Shown: piece after piece, positions 54,439-62,954 of the stretch
How positions within the stretch are numbered: the first letter of the stretch is position 1
Layout of the letters: each line of letters starts with the position of its first letter
Origin: CALJFL01 sp047633055
GTDB lineage: Bacteria > Pseudomonadota > Gammaproteobacteria > Pseudomonadales > Halieaceae
Length of the DNA stretch: 64,000 nucleotides
Direction of reading: 5' to 3'
Assembly: GCA_047633055.1 (NCBI GenBank)
Contig: JBLIEI010000008.1
Span: 1-64,000 of the forward strand
Translations under genes and position numbers: made by a program
The notes under the pieces: model-generated
Databases searched by the model: none
What the model saw: the letters and a program-made list of their open reading frames with translations, nothing else
Told to the model about the DNA's origin: nothing

Positions 54439-55272
54439 TCAGCGCGGGGGCGATTGCATATAGGCGACAAGAGTGTCACCGCCAGTGTAATTTTTTGCGC
54501 TCATTACCGAGTCCAGAAACAGATAAAAGAGCTCTGCCTGGGAGCTGACCTCGAGTTTTGCGTAGGCGTGCTTCCGGTGCAGCTTTACCGTCTCCATCGA
54601 TATGCACAGCTTTTCGGCTAAGGTCTTGGTGCTGTGACCATGTAGCACCAGATTTATCACCTGTGTTTCACGGTCAGTTAACATACTGCTGCCAAAAGCG
54701 ACAAGCGCGTTGTTCAGCTGAGCTCGCACATCCTGAGAGGCCGCAGAGCCCTCATGGGCTTGCCAGTGTTGGCGACAGAGCGCTTCTACGGCGGGCGCGA
54801 TCATCTCAAGTAGGGTGAACTGAGCTTTGCTGAAGCGAGTTCCAGGGCGAGTTTTTCCCAGTGCAATATTGACGAAGCCACCGCCCTGCATTGGCATAAT
54901 GTAGCCACACTCGTCCTGATAGCCGCAACTGCGGTACCAGGTTTTGTAGTACTCGCTGTCTTTAAACCCCGTGGGTGAAAGGTCTCGCAGTCGAAATACG
55001 CCAAATTTATGATCGCGATCTGCTGCCAGATAATAGGGGTCGAGAAGGAAAGCGCCTTTGATAAATCGGTCCAGAGTGGATGGATGGCCTTTGTCGGGCA
55101 CTTCAAAGTACTCAATCAGTGGCATGGACTTCGCCGGATACACAAGTATCGTTGCATCATCGACAGGCACCAGTGCTTTCAGCGCTTCAATCAACTGGTG
55201 CGGGAAACGGCTATCGCCGACACCGGGAATGAGTGCTGCCAGATGTTGGCTGAATAATGCGAGAGCAGACAT
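54439..55272 (-). CDS. LuxR family transcriptional regulator
   Basis: The 277-residue protein has an N-terminal ~195-residue domain without the classical autoinducer tryptophan pattern that I can confirm, and a C-terminal LuxR HTH (LTDRETQVINLVLHGHSTKT, then LAEKLCISMETVKLHRKHAYAKL). The ATG at 55272 keeps the gene clear of the LysR gene that ends at 55316; longer frames would overlap it. It probably controls the sulfotransferase-TonB genes downstream. Confidence 0.9.
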   Translation of the reverse strand: MSALALFSQHLAALIPGVGDSRFPHQLIEALKALVPVDDATILVYPAKSMPLIEYFEVPDKGHPSTLDRFIKGAFLLDPYYLAADRDHKFGVFRLRDLSPTGFKDSEYYKTWYRSCGYQDECGYIMPMQGGGFVNIALGKTRPGTRFSKAQFTLLEMIAPAVEALCRQHWQAHEGSAASQDVRAQLNNALVAFGSSMLTDRETQVINLVLHGHSTKTLAEKLCISMETVKLHRKHAYAKLEVSSQAELFYLFLDSVMSAKNYTGGDTLVAYMQSPPR

Positions 55273-55315
55273 AGATACGGTTAGGTCGGCCTTACAGAAG
55301 GGTCTTGGTGCGTCA

Positions 55316-56191
55316 TCATAACTTGAAAGCGGCCCAATCCAAAAAGGCCTGATTGGCACCGGATATGGTTCTGCCCCGACGCTTGGCCAGGGCCAGATCC
55401 AGTCCTGTGTTACCGGCCAGTGATATCCCGACAATGCCCGGTTCCTGGTCTACCATCATTTTCAAGCCAACTGTGACGCCCAACTGCTGCTTGACCATGC
55501 GAATGATCAACGGCAGGAAGTTGGTCTGTACCCGAAAGCTCGGTCGAATGTCGGCGGCGGCGCACAGCTCGTCCAGCGTATTGCGGATGAAATAGCCGCT
55601 CTCATAAACAACCATCGGGGTGTCGGCTAACTCGGCAATGTCGATGTGGGTTCGCGTCGCCCAGGGGTGTGATTCCGCGACGCATATCATGATTTCCTCT
55701 CGTATCAGGGGGATCAACTCAAGGTCCTGGGCGTGGGCGCTGTCGCTGACGGTGGTGACGCCGATCTCCACACTATCATCCAGCAGCATCTGTTCTACCT
55801 GGGTGGTACCGGCCTGTGTGACCGCCGCTTTTAATCCCTGGTGATCGCCCAGAAATGCCGCTAGCACATCGGGCAAATAGTAGGTTGCCAACATTGAGGG
55901 GCAGGCGATATTTAATTCTCCCTGCAATAGCTGGCTCATGGCGTTGCTGGTGCGTAATAACTCCTCGGCCTCTCGCAAAATAATGTCCGCACGGGCCAGT
56001 ACCGCATTGCCCTCGGCTGTGAGTGTAACCTGACGTCCACTGCGATCCAGCAGTGTGACCCCCAGAGATTCCTCCAGTTTACGCACGGCAATGCTGACCG
56101 CGGGCTGCGCCATGTGGAGGTCTTCGGCGGCTCGACTAAAGCTTTTTAGTCGAGCGACGCGGGTGAAGATGTCTAATTTGCGTAGGTCCAT
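55316..56191 (-). CDS. LysR family regulator, GcdR-like position
   Basis: The 291-residue protein has the LysR HTH (LDIFTRVARLKSFSRAAEDL, then HMAQPAVSIAVRKLEESLGV) and an effector domain. The ATG at 56191 gives the family start. It is divergent from gcdH with 112 nt between, the same arrangement as gcdR-gcdH of Pseudomonas, so it probably activates gcdH in response to glutarate or a CoA thioester. The interval is very AT-rich with several ATAT-type half sites around 56200-56240. Confidence 0.92.
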   Translation of the reverse strand: MDLRKLDIFTRVARLKSFSRAAEDLHMAQPAVSIAVRKLEESLGVTLLDRSGRQVTLTAEGNAVLARADIILREAEELLRTSNAMSQLLQGELNIACPSMLATYYLPDVLAAFLGDHQGLKAAVTQAGTTQVEQMLLDDSVEIGVTTVSDSAHAQDLELIPLIREEIMICVAESHPWATRTHIDIAELADTPMVVYESGYFIRNTLDELCAAADIRPSFRVQTNFLPLIIRMVKQQLGVTVGLKMMVDQEPGIVGISLAGNTGLDLALAKRRGRTISGANQAFLDWAAFKL

Positions 56192-56303
56192 ACCTATAAA
56201 TATACAATATATATTGGAAACATATAAAACATATATTTTATCTATGAAATATCTTTTGTTATTGTGTCTGTCTTCCAAATTACAGACCGCTGGAGATATA
56301 GCG

Positions 56304-57488
56304 ATGAGCAAAGGTAAAAACTGGCAAAAAATTAACTGGCAGGATCCATTTCTGCTGGAGCAACAGTTAACCGATGAGCAGCGCATGGTTCGCGATACCG
56401 CCCGGCAATATGCCCAGGATAAGTTGGCACCGAGAGTTAAGGAAGCATACCGTCGGGAGGAAACCGATCCTGCGTTATTTCGGGAAATGGGTGAGCTGGG
56501 CCTGCTGGGTTCTACGATCGACGGCTATGGCTGCCCTGGCGTTGATTACATCTCCTACGGTTTGGTTGCCCGAGAGGTCGAGCGTATAGATTCGGGCTAC
56601 CGCTCAATGCTGAGTGTGCAGTCCTCGCTGGTGATGTATCCGATTTATGCCTATGGCACTGAAACTCAGCGGGAAAAATATTTACCGAAATTGGCTACAG
56701 GTGAGTGGATAGGATGCTTTGGCCTGACTGAACCGGACCATGGCTCCGACCCGGGTAGCATGGTAACGCGGGCTCGCTCGGTAGAGGGCGGCTATAAGAT
56801 TTCTGGCGCGAAAATGTGGATTTCCAACAGCCCTATTGCCGACGTGTTCATAGTCTGGGCAAAAACAGATGACGGTAAGATTCGCGGTTTCATTCTGGAA
56901 AAGGGTATGGAGGGCTTAAGCGCTCCCAAAATAGAAGGAAAGCTGGCCCTGCGAGCATCCATTACCGGCGAAATCGTGATGGAGGAGGTCTTTGTCTCCG
57001 AAGACCAGTTGATGCCCAATGTAGAGGGCCTGAAAGGGCCGTTTGGTTGTCTTAACAATGCTCGGTACGGCATAGCTTGGGGTGCTTTGGGTGCAGCAGA
57101 AGCGTGTTGGCACACTGCTTTGGATTACACTATGGACCGCAAGCAATTTGGCCGCCCCCTTGCTGCCAACCAGCTCATCCAGTTGAAGCTGGCAGACATG
57201 CAAACAGAAATCAGCCTCGCTTTACAGGGCTGTCATCGCGCCGGCGTGTTGATGGATGCGGGCAACATATCACCCGAGCTGATTTCTCTTATCAAGCGCA
57301 ACTCCTGCGGTAAGTCGCTGCATATAGCGCGTCAGGCCAGAGATATGCTAGGCGGCAATGGTATCTCGGACGAGTACCCGGTAATGCGCCACATGGTGAA
57401 TTTGGAAGTGGTCAACACCTATGAGGGTACTCACGATGTCCACGCCCTGATTCTGGGCCGCACTCAAACAGATATTCCCGCTTTCTAG
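56304..57488 (+). CDS. gcdH: glutaryl-CoA dehydrogenase
   Basis: The 394-residue acyl-CoA dehydrogenase has the Gcd-type N-terminus (QDPFLLEQQLTDEQRMVRDT), FGLTEPDHGSDPGSM, KMWISNSPIADVFIVWAKT, the substrate-site CLNNARYGIAWGALGAAE, and the catalytic glutamate in NTYEGTHDVHALILGR. It oxidises and decarboxylates glutaryl-CoA to crotonyl-CoA in lysine, hydroxylysine and tryptophan catabolism. TGGAGA precedes the ATG at 56304; the longer frame from 56055 is not needed. The usual glutarate CoA-transferase gene (gcdG) does not follow. Confidence 0.95.
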   Translation: MSKGKNWQKINWQDPFLLEQQLTDEQRMVRDTARQYAQDKLAPRVKEAYRREETDPALFREMGELGLLGSTIDGYGCPGVDYISYGLVAREVERIDSGYRSMLSVQSSLVMYPIYAYGTETQREKYLPKLATGEWIGCFGLTEPDHGSDPGSMVTRARSVEGGYKISGAKMWISNSPIADVFIVWAKTDDGKIRGFILEKGMEGLSAPKIEGKLALRASITGEIVMEEVFVSEDQLMPNVEGLKGPFGCLNNARYGIAWGALGAAEACWHTALDYTMDRKQFGRPLAANQLIQLKLADMQTEISLALQGCHRAGVLMDAGNISPELISLIKRNSCGKSLHIARQARDMLGGNGISDEYPVMRHMVNLEVVNTYEGTHDVHALILGRTQTDIPAF

Positions 57489-57548
57489 CATGTTTGCCTT
57501 GCCCCCTATTCGGTTACTCCTATTAGATTGAATGAGCTGAGTCTGGAT

Positions 57549-58016
57549 ATGATAACCAAACAAGACTTGGTAGGGAGTTGGGCGCTGGAATCCTGGTCGA
57601 TCTCCTATTCCGATCGGCAGGAGGTCAGCGTTCCTTATGGCGAAAACCCACAGGGCTTACTTTTGTACAGCGAGGAAGGCTGGATGAGCGCGGCAATTAA
57701 TCGGGAGGATCGGGCGCGGTTTCCCGATGGCGTTAGTCCGCGCGCGATGCCTCCCGAGCCATTGGCCGAAGCCTATGGCAGCTACTTTCATTATGCAGGC
57801 CGGTACCGGGTTTCCGGCGGCGATATCATCCATACTGTGGCTCAGAGCCTCAATCCCAATTTTCCCGGAAGTGAGCAGCTGCGACACGCCGAACTGAATG
57901 GCCATATACTGGTGCTGCGCGGTGAGGATCAAGCCGGCGGCACAACCCGATCACACGCTCTGGCGTGGCGAAGGTTGCCAGCGGTCGCTGATGAGAATGT
58001 GATTGAAGGGCGCTAG
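57549..58016 (+). CDS. lipocalin-like domain protein
   Basis: The 155-residue protein has the lipocalin-5 pattern: DLVGSWALESWSI at the N-terminus, PYGENPQGLLLYSEEGWMSA, then HYAGRYRVSGGDIIHTVAQSLNPNFPG. No signal peptide is present, so it is cytosolic. The ATG at 57549 is the first in-frame ATG and yields a normal start; a TTG at 57528 is upstream. It may bind a small hydrophobic compound. It is 60 nt after gcdH and on the same strand. Confidence 0.8.
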   Translation: MITKQDLVGSWALESWSISYSDRQEVSVPYGENPQGLLLYSEEGWMSAAINREDRARFPDGVSPRAMPPEPLAEAYGSYFHYAGRYRVSGGDIIHTVAQSLNPNFPGSEQLRHAELNGHILVLRGEDQAGGTTRSHALAWRRLPAVADENVIEGR

Positions 58017-58041
58017 CGGGTCATGACGCCAGCATCAGGAC

Positions 58042-58989
58042 TTATCCCGCGATCGCCGTCGTATCCCCCAGATTAAAATTCACATCACGTGCTTTCAGTA
58101 CGCCACCACAATGGGAGCAGACGACTTCTCCATGCAATTTTTTGTTGCAGCTCGTGTGTGTTGGCTGCATAGGTTTGCTGCGATTGCCTGGGTCGCACCA
58201 CTTGTCTCCCCACTGGAGCAGGGATAAAAACCAGGGAAATAACCTTTCCCCTTCTGTGGTGAGTCTGTATTCGAACCTTTTCGGACGGAGCTGATAGACC
58301 ACCTGTTCAAAAATGCTGTGCTCTACCAGAAACTTCAAGCGATCGGCCAGAATATTTGTTGCAACAGGCAGTTCCTGATGAAATTCATCGAAGCGGCTGA
58401 GGCCGTGAAACGCCAACGCGATCACGTTGGCTGTCCAGCGGTCGCCAACCACGTTGATCAGGTTTCGATAAAGGTTGTGTTTGCTGGGGACTTTATTCAC
58501 CGAGATGGAAGACCGCCTACGAACCTTCTTGTCGCGTTCGTCCCAGGTGGCGCCTGGCCCGGGTTTATAACTTACATCCCACACGGCGACCTCGTCTTTA
58601 CAGCATCGACAGCGCATTTCCGGGGTAAAGGTGTTCCCGCACTTACTGTGGGTCAGGGCTACGCCATCGAGCGCGGGGGTGCTGAAGAATTGCCGCTCCC
58701 AGCTCAGCGCCATAAGCGCGCAATGATAGATGTCTTCTGATTTTTCGGTGAGGTGGTAGCCCATACGTTTGCCCCCCTTGTGCTCGGGAAGTTGGCGCAG
58801 GCAGTCCATGGATATAAGCCAGGCAAGCCGATCGGTGAGTACGCCGCGGGATACGCCAGTGGCCGCCATTAAGTCGGTAAAAGAGTTTATACCCCAGAAA
58901 ACTTCCTCGATGATTAGCAGGCACCACTTGTCGCCTATCTGGTCAAGTGCTCTGTTGATCGAGCTGGCCCGAGTTATCAGCTTACTCAT
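58042..58989 (-). CDS. tandem HxlR-type regulator with two zinc ribbons
   Basis: The 315-residue protein is an internal duplication. Each half has an HxlR winged helix (residues ~10-103 and ~172-265; compare IGDKWCLLIIEEVFWGINSF with VGDRWTANVIALAFHGLSRF). Each winged helix is followed by a cysteine cluster of matching layout, THSKC...CRCC at 114-130 and THTSC...CSHC at 278-294, and then a VWDVSYKPGPGA or ARDVNFNLGDT strand. A single-chain dimer with two metal sites is implied. Its gene precedes the luciferase-like gene in neighbouring minus orientation, near a repeat-rich promoter at 60018. HxlR proteins respond to electrophiles or aromatics; the ligand here is unknown. Confidence 0.88.
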   Translation of the reverse strand: MSKLITRASSINRALDQIGDKWCLLIIEEVFWGINSFTDLMAATGVSRGVLTDRLAWLISMDCLRQLPEHKGGKRMGYHLTEKSEDIYHCALMALSWERQFFSTPALDGVALTHSKCGNTFTPEMRCRCCKDEVAVWDVSYKPGPGATWDERDKKVRRRSSISVNKVPSKHNLYRNLINVVGDRWTANVIALAFHGLSRFDEFHQELPVATNILADRLKFLVEHSIFEQVVYQLRPKRFEYRLTTEGERLFPWFLSLLQWGDKWCDPGNRSKPMQPTHTSCNKKLHGEVVCSHCGGVLKARDVNFNLGDTTAIAG

Positions 58990-59019
58990 GACGTTCCCAG
59001 AGGCCTCGGCAGTGGCTGC

Positions 59020-59988
59020 TCAGTCTAATAATGTTCTCATACTGGTGAGCGTGCGTAATCCGCCCTCATCGCCTGCAGTTGCCGGCACCAAACAAACTTC
59101 GTCAGCACCCGCGCGGCGATAGACTTCCAGGCGCTCCTCAACCTGCTTTCGAGAGCCTACCAAGCCTATATTTGAAACCAGTTCTCTTGGCATAGCGGCT
59201 AGTAGATCCTTGGGATGTGGCCGGGTGCGTGCGTACTCCACCAGTCCGGTAAAACCGGCTGCGCTGATCATTTCCCTATAGCCAGGGGCTGCCAGATAGC
59301 CAACAATTGCTCGCAGTAATTGGTCTGTGGCTTCATTCTCGGCGTCAACAGCGCAGGTTAGCCATACCGCCAGTTTGGGTGCGGGTCGTTTTGCATCTTG
59401 TGCCGCCCGCTCCATCTGTGACCTTAGTAGGGCCAGGCTTTCGGGGGTGACCATGTTCAGCAGCATGCGATCGGAGTGGCGTGCCGCCGCTCGAACCGCT
59501 GCGGGCCCGAAGGCAGCGATGGTAAGCGAGCTTTGCGGTGGATCCAGTCTCAGGCGGTAGTTTTTGCTGGCGGCCATCTCACCCTCGAAATTACTTTTTT
59601 CTCCGGCCAGTAGCTTCCGTGTAATCTTCGCGGTTTCGGCGAGATGTCTGGCGGTGCGGCTTCGGGTTCTGCCGTGCCATTCTTCTACGACCACCGAACT
59701 TGAGGTGCCCAACGCAAGATTGGTCGTCCTGCCGGTCAATTGCGCGACTGAAGCGATACCCATTGCCATGGTCATGGGGGTGCGTACAGAAACGGCTAAA
59801 GGTCCCACCGTGAGATCGATTTGTTTGGTCTTTAGGCCGGCAGCGGTGGCAAAGGCGAAGGCGTCGTAGGTTGCCATTTCGCCGATCCACAGCTCAGGGA
59901 AACCGAGCTTGTCCGCGTTAATGGCGATCTCCAGATTTTCGGCAGCGGGGCGGTCCTGCCACAGCGGGGTTACAACGCTTAACTTCAC
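59020..59988 (-). CDS. LLM-class flavin-dependent oxidoreductase
   Basis: The 322-residue luciferase-like monooxygenase-fold protein shows the first strand KLSVVTPLWQDR, NADKLGFPELWIGEMATYDAF, PLAVSVRTPMTMAMGIASVAQLTGR and a C-terminal VGSRKQVEERLEVYRRAGADEV. Such enzymes use FMN or F420; F420 is unlikely in a gammaproteobacterium unless its genes are present elsewhere. I chose the GTG at 59988 because AAGG-TGGAGCC lies before it and because longer frames would overlap the divergent ligase gene. The 84-nt promoter region is shared with the ligase gene. Confidence 0.88.
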   Translation of the reverse strand: MKLSVVTPLWQDRPAAENLEIAINADKLGFPELWIGEMATYDAFAFATAAGLKTKQIDLTVGPLAVSVRTPMTMAMGIASVAQLTGRTTNLALGTSSSVVVEEWHGRTRSRTARHLAETAKITRKLLAGEKSNFEGEMAASKNYRLRLDPPQSSLTIAAFGPAAVRAAARHSDRMLLNMVTPESLALLRSQMERAAQDAKRPAPKLAVWLTCAVDAENEATDQLLRAIVGYLAAPGYREMISAAGFTGLVEYARTRPHPKDLLAAMPRELVSNIGLVGSRKQVEERLEVYRRAGADEVCLVPATAGDEGGLRTLTSMRTLLD

Positions 59989-60017
59989 GGCTCCACCTTG
60001 CTTTAGAGATAATTCGG

Positions 60018-60058
60018 CAATATACTTTAGTCTATTTATAAAAGTATCACAATATACT
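60018..60058. promoter_or_regulatory. repeat-rich operator candidate between LLM and ligase genes
   Basis: Two direct copies of CAATATACT (60018-60026 and 60050-60058) bracket an inverted repeat ATACTTT / AAAGTAT (60022-60028 and 60041-60047). The cluster fills the 84-nt divergent promoter. It is a likely binding site for the tandem HxlR regulator at 58042, whose two-fold duplicated form would suit two adjacent half sites. Confidence 0.45.
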
Positions 60059-60072
60059 GAAACAGGTGCAGA

Positions 60073-61710
60073 ATGATTACTTCTGAGGCGGGGCGGATAT
60101 CCGCAATGGTTGCCGCGGGTCAATGGGGAAGCGAAACCCTGCACGGGCTTTTGTATAGACACGCTATGGAACGTCCTGACCATTTGGCGGTGAAAGACCA
60201 ACCCAATCGCGCAGAACTGACCGGCGATTCTCCAGTAACCTTGAGCTGGAAGCAGTTAGATAGGGCGAGTGAAAACCTGGCCTGCGAGTTGCACGCTCGT
60301 GGCCTTAATGCGGGCGATACTGTGCTAATCCAGCTTCCTAACATCTGCGAGTTGTTGGTTGTCTACTACGCCGTTAGCAAGTTAGGTGCTATCGCCAGTC
60401 CTGTGCCAGTGCAATATGGCAGCCACGAGCTTCAGCATATTTCGGAGGCGCTTCAGCCGTCGATGATGATAACGCTATTGCAATTTCGAACGGACTCGAT
60501 AGCAGATAACGCGCGCCAGGCATTGCCGTGGCTACAGATACTTGCCTTTGGTCGTGAGCTGGAACTCGATGCAGCTATCACCAAGAACCGGCTGAGCGAT
60601 GTAAACCTGGATGCGAACCAAGTGCTTACAATATGTTGGACTTCAGGAACCACAGGCACTCCGAAAGGAGTGCCTCGCTCCCACAATTTGTGGCTGGCAT
60701 CCGGTCGCTGTACTGCTACAGCAGGGGCCTATGTTTCTGCCGATATTCTCCTCAATCCGTTTCCTATGGTTAACATGTCGGCGCTGGGTGGTTTTGTTTT
60801 TCCCGCGGCATTACTGGGTTGTTCTCTGGTTCTTCATCACCCGCTAGATCCCACTTTGTTTCTAACGCAAATGCAGGAGGAGCGCGTTACCTTTACTATC
60901 GCGCCCCCGGCCCTGCTTAATCAGCTGGCGAAATCACCAGAGCTGTGGCACCAATTCCAATTTGATGAGTTACGTGCGATTGGTTCAGGCTCCGCTCCCC
61001 TGTCTCCGGCTATGATCAGGATTTTTGGCGAGGACTTTGGTGTAGAGGTTATTAATATTTACGGCTCTAATGAAGGCATCGCGCTCTTCGCTACGGCAGG
61101 GTCTGCGCCTGACCCGGAAGTTCGGGCGAGTATGTTTCCACGGCCCGGTGACAAGGCGTTAATTAACACACGGGTGGTGGATGCTGAGACTGGTTTGGAC
61201 CAGCGCAATGAGGGTGACCGCGGTGAGTTACTGGTGGCTGGCGCTACTGTTTTCGACGGTTATTATGAACACGATAATGTTGATGTGTTTACTGCAGACG
61301 GTTTTTTTCGAACCGGCGACCTGGTGGAAATTTGCGGACAGGAAAAAGTCTTCTATAAAATTGTCGGCCGCTGCAAAGACATTATCAATCGGGGTGGCAT
61401 GAAGATCTCCCCGGTCGAGTTGGACCTGGCTCTGGAGCAGCACCCGGGGGTAGCGGAGGCTGCCGCATGCGCCTATCCAGATGAGAGGCTGGGGGAGAAA
61501 ATTTGTGCCTGCATGGTAATGCAGGACGACGAGATGCTGCTGACCATAGCCGAATTGCAGGAGTACCTCCTGGGTATGGGGTTTGCAAAGTTCAAACTAC
61601 CTGAGCGGGTGGTTGAATTTGATAACCTACCGAGAAATGCCCTGGGTAAGGTACAGCGCTTTTTACTACAGGATACGGTTAGCGCCTCGAAGGATAGCGA
61701 CATTCGATGA
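60073..61710 (+). CDS. AMP-dependent acyl-CoA ligase
   Basis: The 545-residue adenylate-forming enzyme has ICWTSGTTGTPKGVPRSHN (P-loop), VINIYGSNEGIALF (A5), FFRTGDLVEICG and KIVGRCKDIINRGGMKISP (hinge), and LPRNALGKVQRFLL with the C-terminal catalytic lysine. It activates a carboxylic acid for beta-oxidation-like breakdown. Its stop overlaps the ATG of the next thiolase gene (ATGA), so the enzymes are made together. The substrate could be a steroid side chain, a branched acid or an aromatic; the sequence does not decide. Confidence 0.92.
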   Translation: MITSEAGRISAMVAAGQWGSETLHGLLYRHAMERPDHLAVKDQPNRAELTGDSPVTLSWKQLDRASENLACELHARGLNAGDTVLIQLPNICELLVVYYAVSKLGAIASPVPVQYGSHELQHISEALQPSMMITLLQFRTDSIADNARQALPWLQILAFGRELELDAAITKNRLSDVNLDANQVLTICWTSGTTGTPKGVPRSHNLWLASGRCTATAGAYVSADILLNPFPMVNMSALGGFVFPAALLGCSLVLHHPLDPTLFLTQMQEERVTFTIAPPALLNQLAKSPELWHQFQFDELRAIGSGSAPLSPAMIRIFGEDFGVEVINIYGSNEGIALFATAGSAPDPEVRASMFPRPGDKALINTRVVDAETGLDQRNEGDRGELLVAGATVFDGYYEHDNVDVFTADGFFRTGDLVEICGQEKVFYKIVGRCKDIINRGGMKISPVELDLALEQHPGVAEAAACAYPDERLGEKICACMVMQDDEMLLTIAELQEYLLGMGFAKFKLPERVVEFDNLPRNALGKVQRFLLQDTVSASKDSDIR

Positions 61711-62954
61711 AACAGACAGCGGACATTTATATTCTCGGTGGTAGTCAAACAGACTTTGCCCGCAACTGGCATCGGGAAGGACTGCAGCTCTACGACATGT
61801 TTGCCGAATCGCTGCGGGAGGCAGTCGCTAACGCCGAAATTGACCCGGAACAAATAGAGGTCGGGCATGTTGGTAATTTTGTCGGTGAGTTATTTGCCGG
61901 CCAGGGCTTGATTGGCGGTTTTTTTGGCCATGTTTTCCCCGAGCTGGCTATGCTGCCGACCTCCCGGCATGAGGCTGCGTGCGCATCAGGCTCGATAGCG
62001 ATTTTGTCGGCTATGCGCGATATAGAGGCTGGTCATTACGACGTGGCATGTGTCCTGGGTCTCGAGTTGATGAGAAATGTCGATGGCAAGACCGGAGCGC
62101 AATATCTTGGTGCAGCTGCGTGGCAGGGCAAGGAGGCCACACCGGCTGATTGCGATTACCCGTGGCCGCATATGTTCGATCTACTGACCCGTGAATATGA
62201 TGCGCGCTACGGAATCAACTCAGACCACCTGAATCGTATTGCAGAAATTAACTTCACCAATGCCCGCGATAATCCCCGCGCGCAGACACGGAACTGGAAC
62301 TTCCCCGAGGGTGCTTTCAGTTGTGACGAGGCTCTCAACCCCGTGATCGAGGGGCGGGTACGTAAACAGGATTGCGGTCAAATTACCGATGGTGCTGCCA
62401 GCCTCATACTTGCCAGTGAAGAGAAAGCCAAGGAGCACGCGCTTAGGCTTGGGATAAAGCTGCAGGATCTCCCCCGGATAAAAGGTTGGGGCCATCGTTC
62501 GGCACCTATCTTGTTGGCGCAAAAACTCGCCAACAGCGTCAACGAGCCGCTTGTTTTTCCTCACGCTCATCTCACATTAATAGAGTCAGTGCAGCGGGCG
62601 GGCTTTTCTCAGGTGGCAGATCTCGACGGTCTGGAGACGCACGACTGCTTCACCATGACCGAGTACATGGCGATTGATCACGCGGGGTTGACGGCGCCAG
62701 GTGAAAGTTGGAAAGCGATAGAAGAGGGGCGAATTACCCGTGATGGAAATTTTCCAATTAACCCTAGTGGGGGTTTGATTGGACTTGGGCATCCCGTGGG
62801 CGCCACGGGGGTGCGTATGGTCCTCGATTGTGCTCGCCAAGTGACTGGCAGATCGGGTGCCTACCAGATCGAGAATGCGGAAAATATGATTACCTTTAAT
62901 GTGGGTGGTAGTGCCACAACCTGTGTCAGTTTTGTCGTTGGGGTGGGCAGATGA
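61707..62954 (+). CDS. thiolase family protein, SCPx-like
   Basis: The 415-residue thiolase resembles the SCP-x/lipid-transfer type: IYILGGSQTDFARNW at the N-terminus, the nucleophile segment HEAACASGSIAIL, a DGLETHDCFTMTEYMAI region and NPSGGLIGLGHPVGATGVR at the C-terminus. It removes acetyl- or propionyl-CoA from a 3-ketoacyl-CoA, possibly with bulky side groups. Both ends overlap neighbouring genes by four bases. A second, FadA-like thiolase follows. Confidence 0.9.
   Translation: MKQTADIYILGGSQTDFARNWHREGLQLYDMFAESLREAVANAEIDPEQIEVGHVGNFVGELFAGQGLIGGFFGHVFPELAMLPTSRHEAACASGSIAILSAMRDIEAGHYDVACVLGLELMRNVDGKTGAQYLGAAAWQGKEATPADCDYPWPHMFDLLTREYDARYGINSDHLNRIAEINFTNARDNPRAQTRNWNFPEGAFSCDEALNPVIEGRVRKQDCGQITDGAASLILASEEKAKEHALRLGIKLQDLPRIKGWGHRSAPILLAQKLANSVNEPLVFPHAHLTLIESVQRAGFSQVADLDGLETHDCFTMTEYMAIDHAGLTAPGESWKAIEEGRITRDGNFPINPSGGLIGLGHPVGATGVRMVLDCARQVTGRSGAYQIENAENMITFNVGGSATTCVSFVVGVGR

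Noticed and set aside
55273..55434. N-terminal extension of the LuxR regulator
   Set aside because: It would overlap the end of the LysR gene on the same strand and has a proline/tryptophan-rich sequence unlike the family.
56055..56303. N-terminal extension of gcdH upstream of 56304
   Set aside because: The extension runs antisense through the LysR HTH region and through the promoter; the GcdH family start and a good ribosome site lie at 56304.
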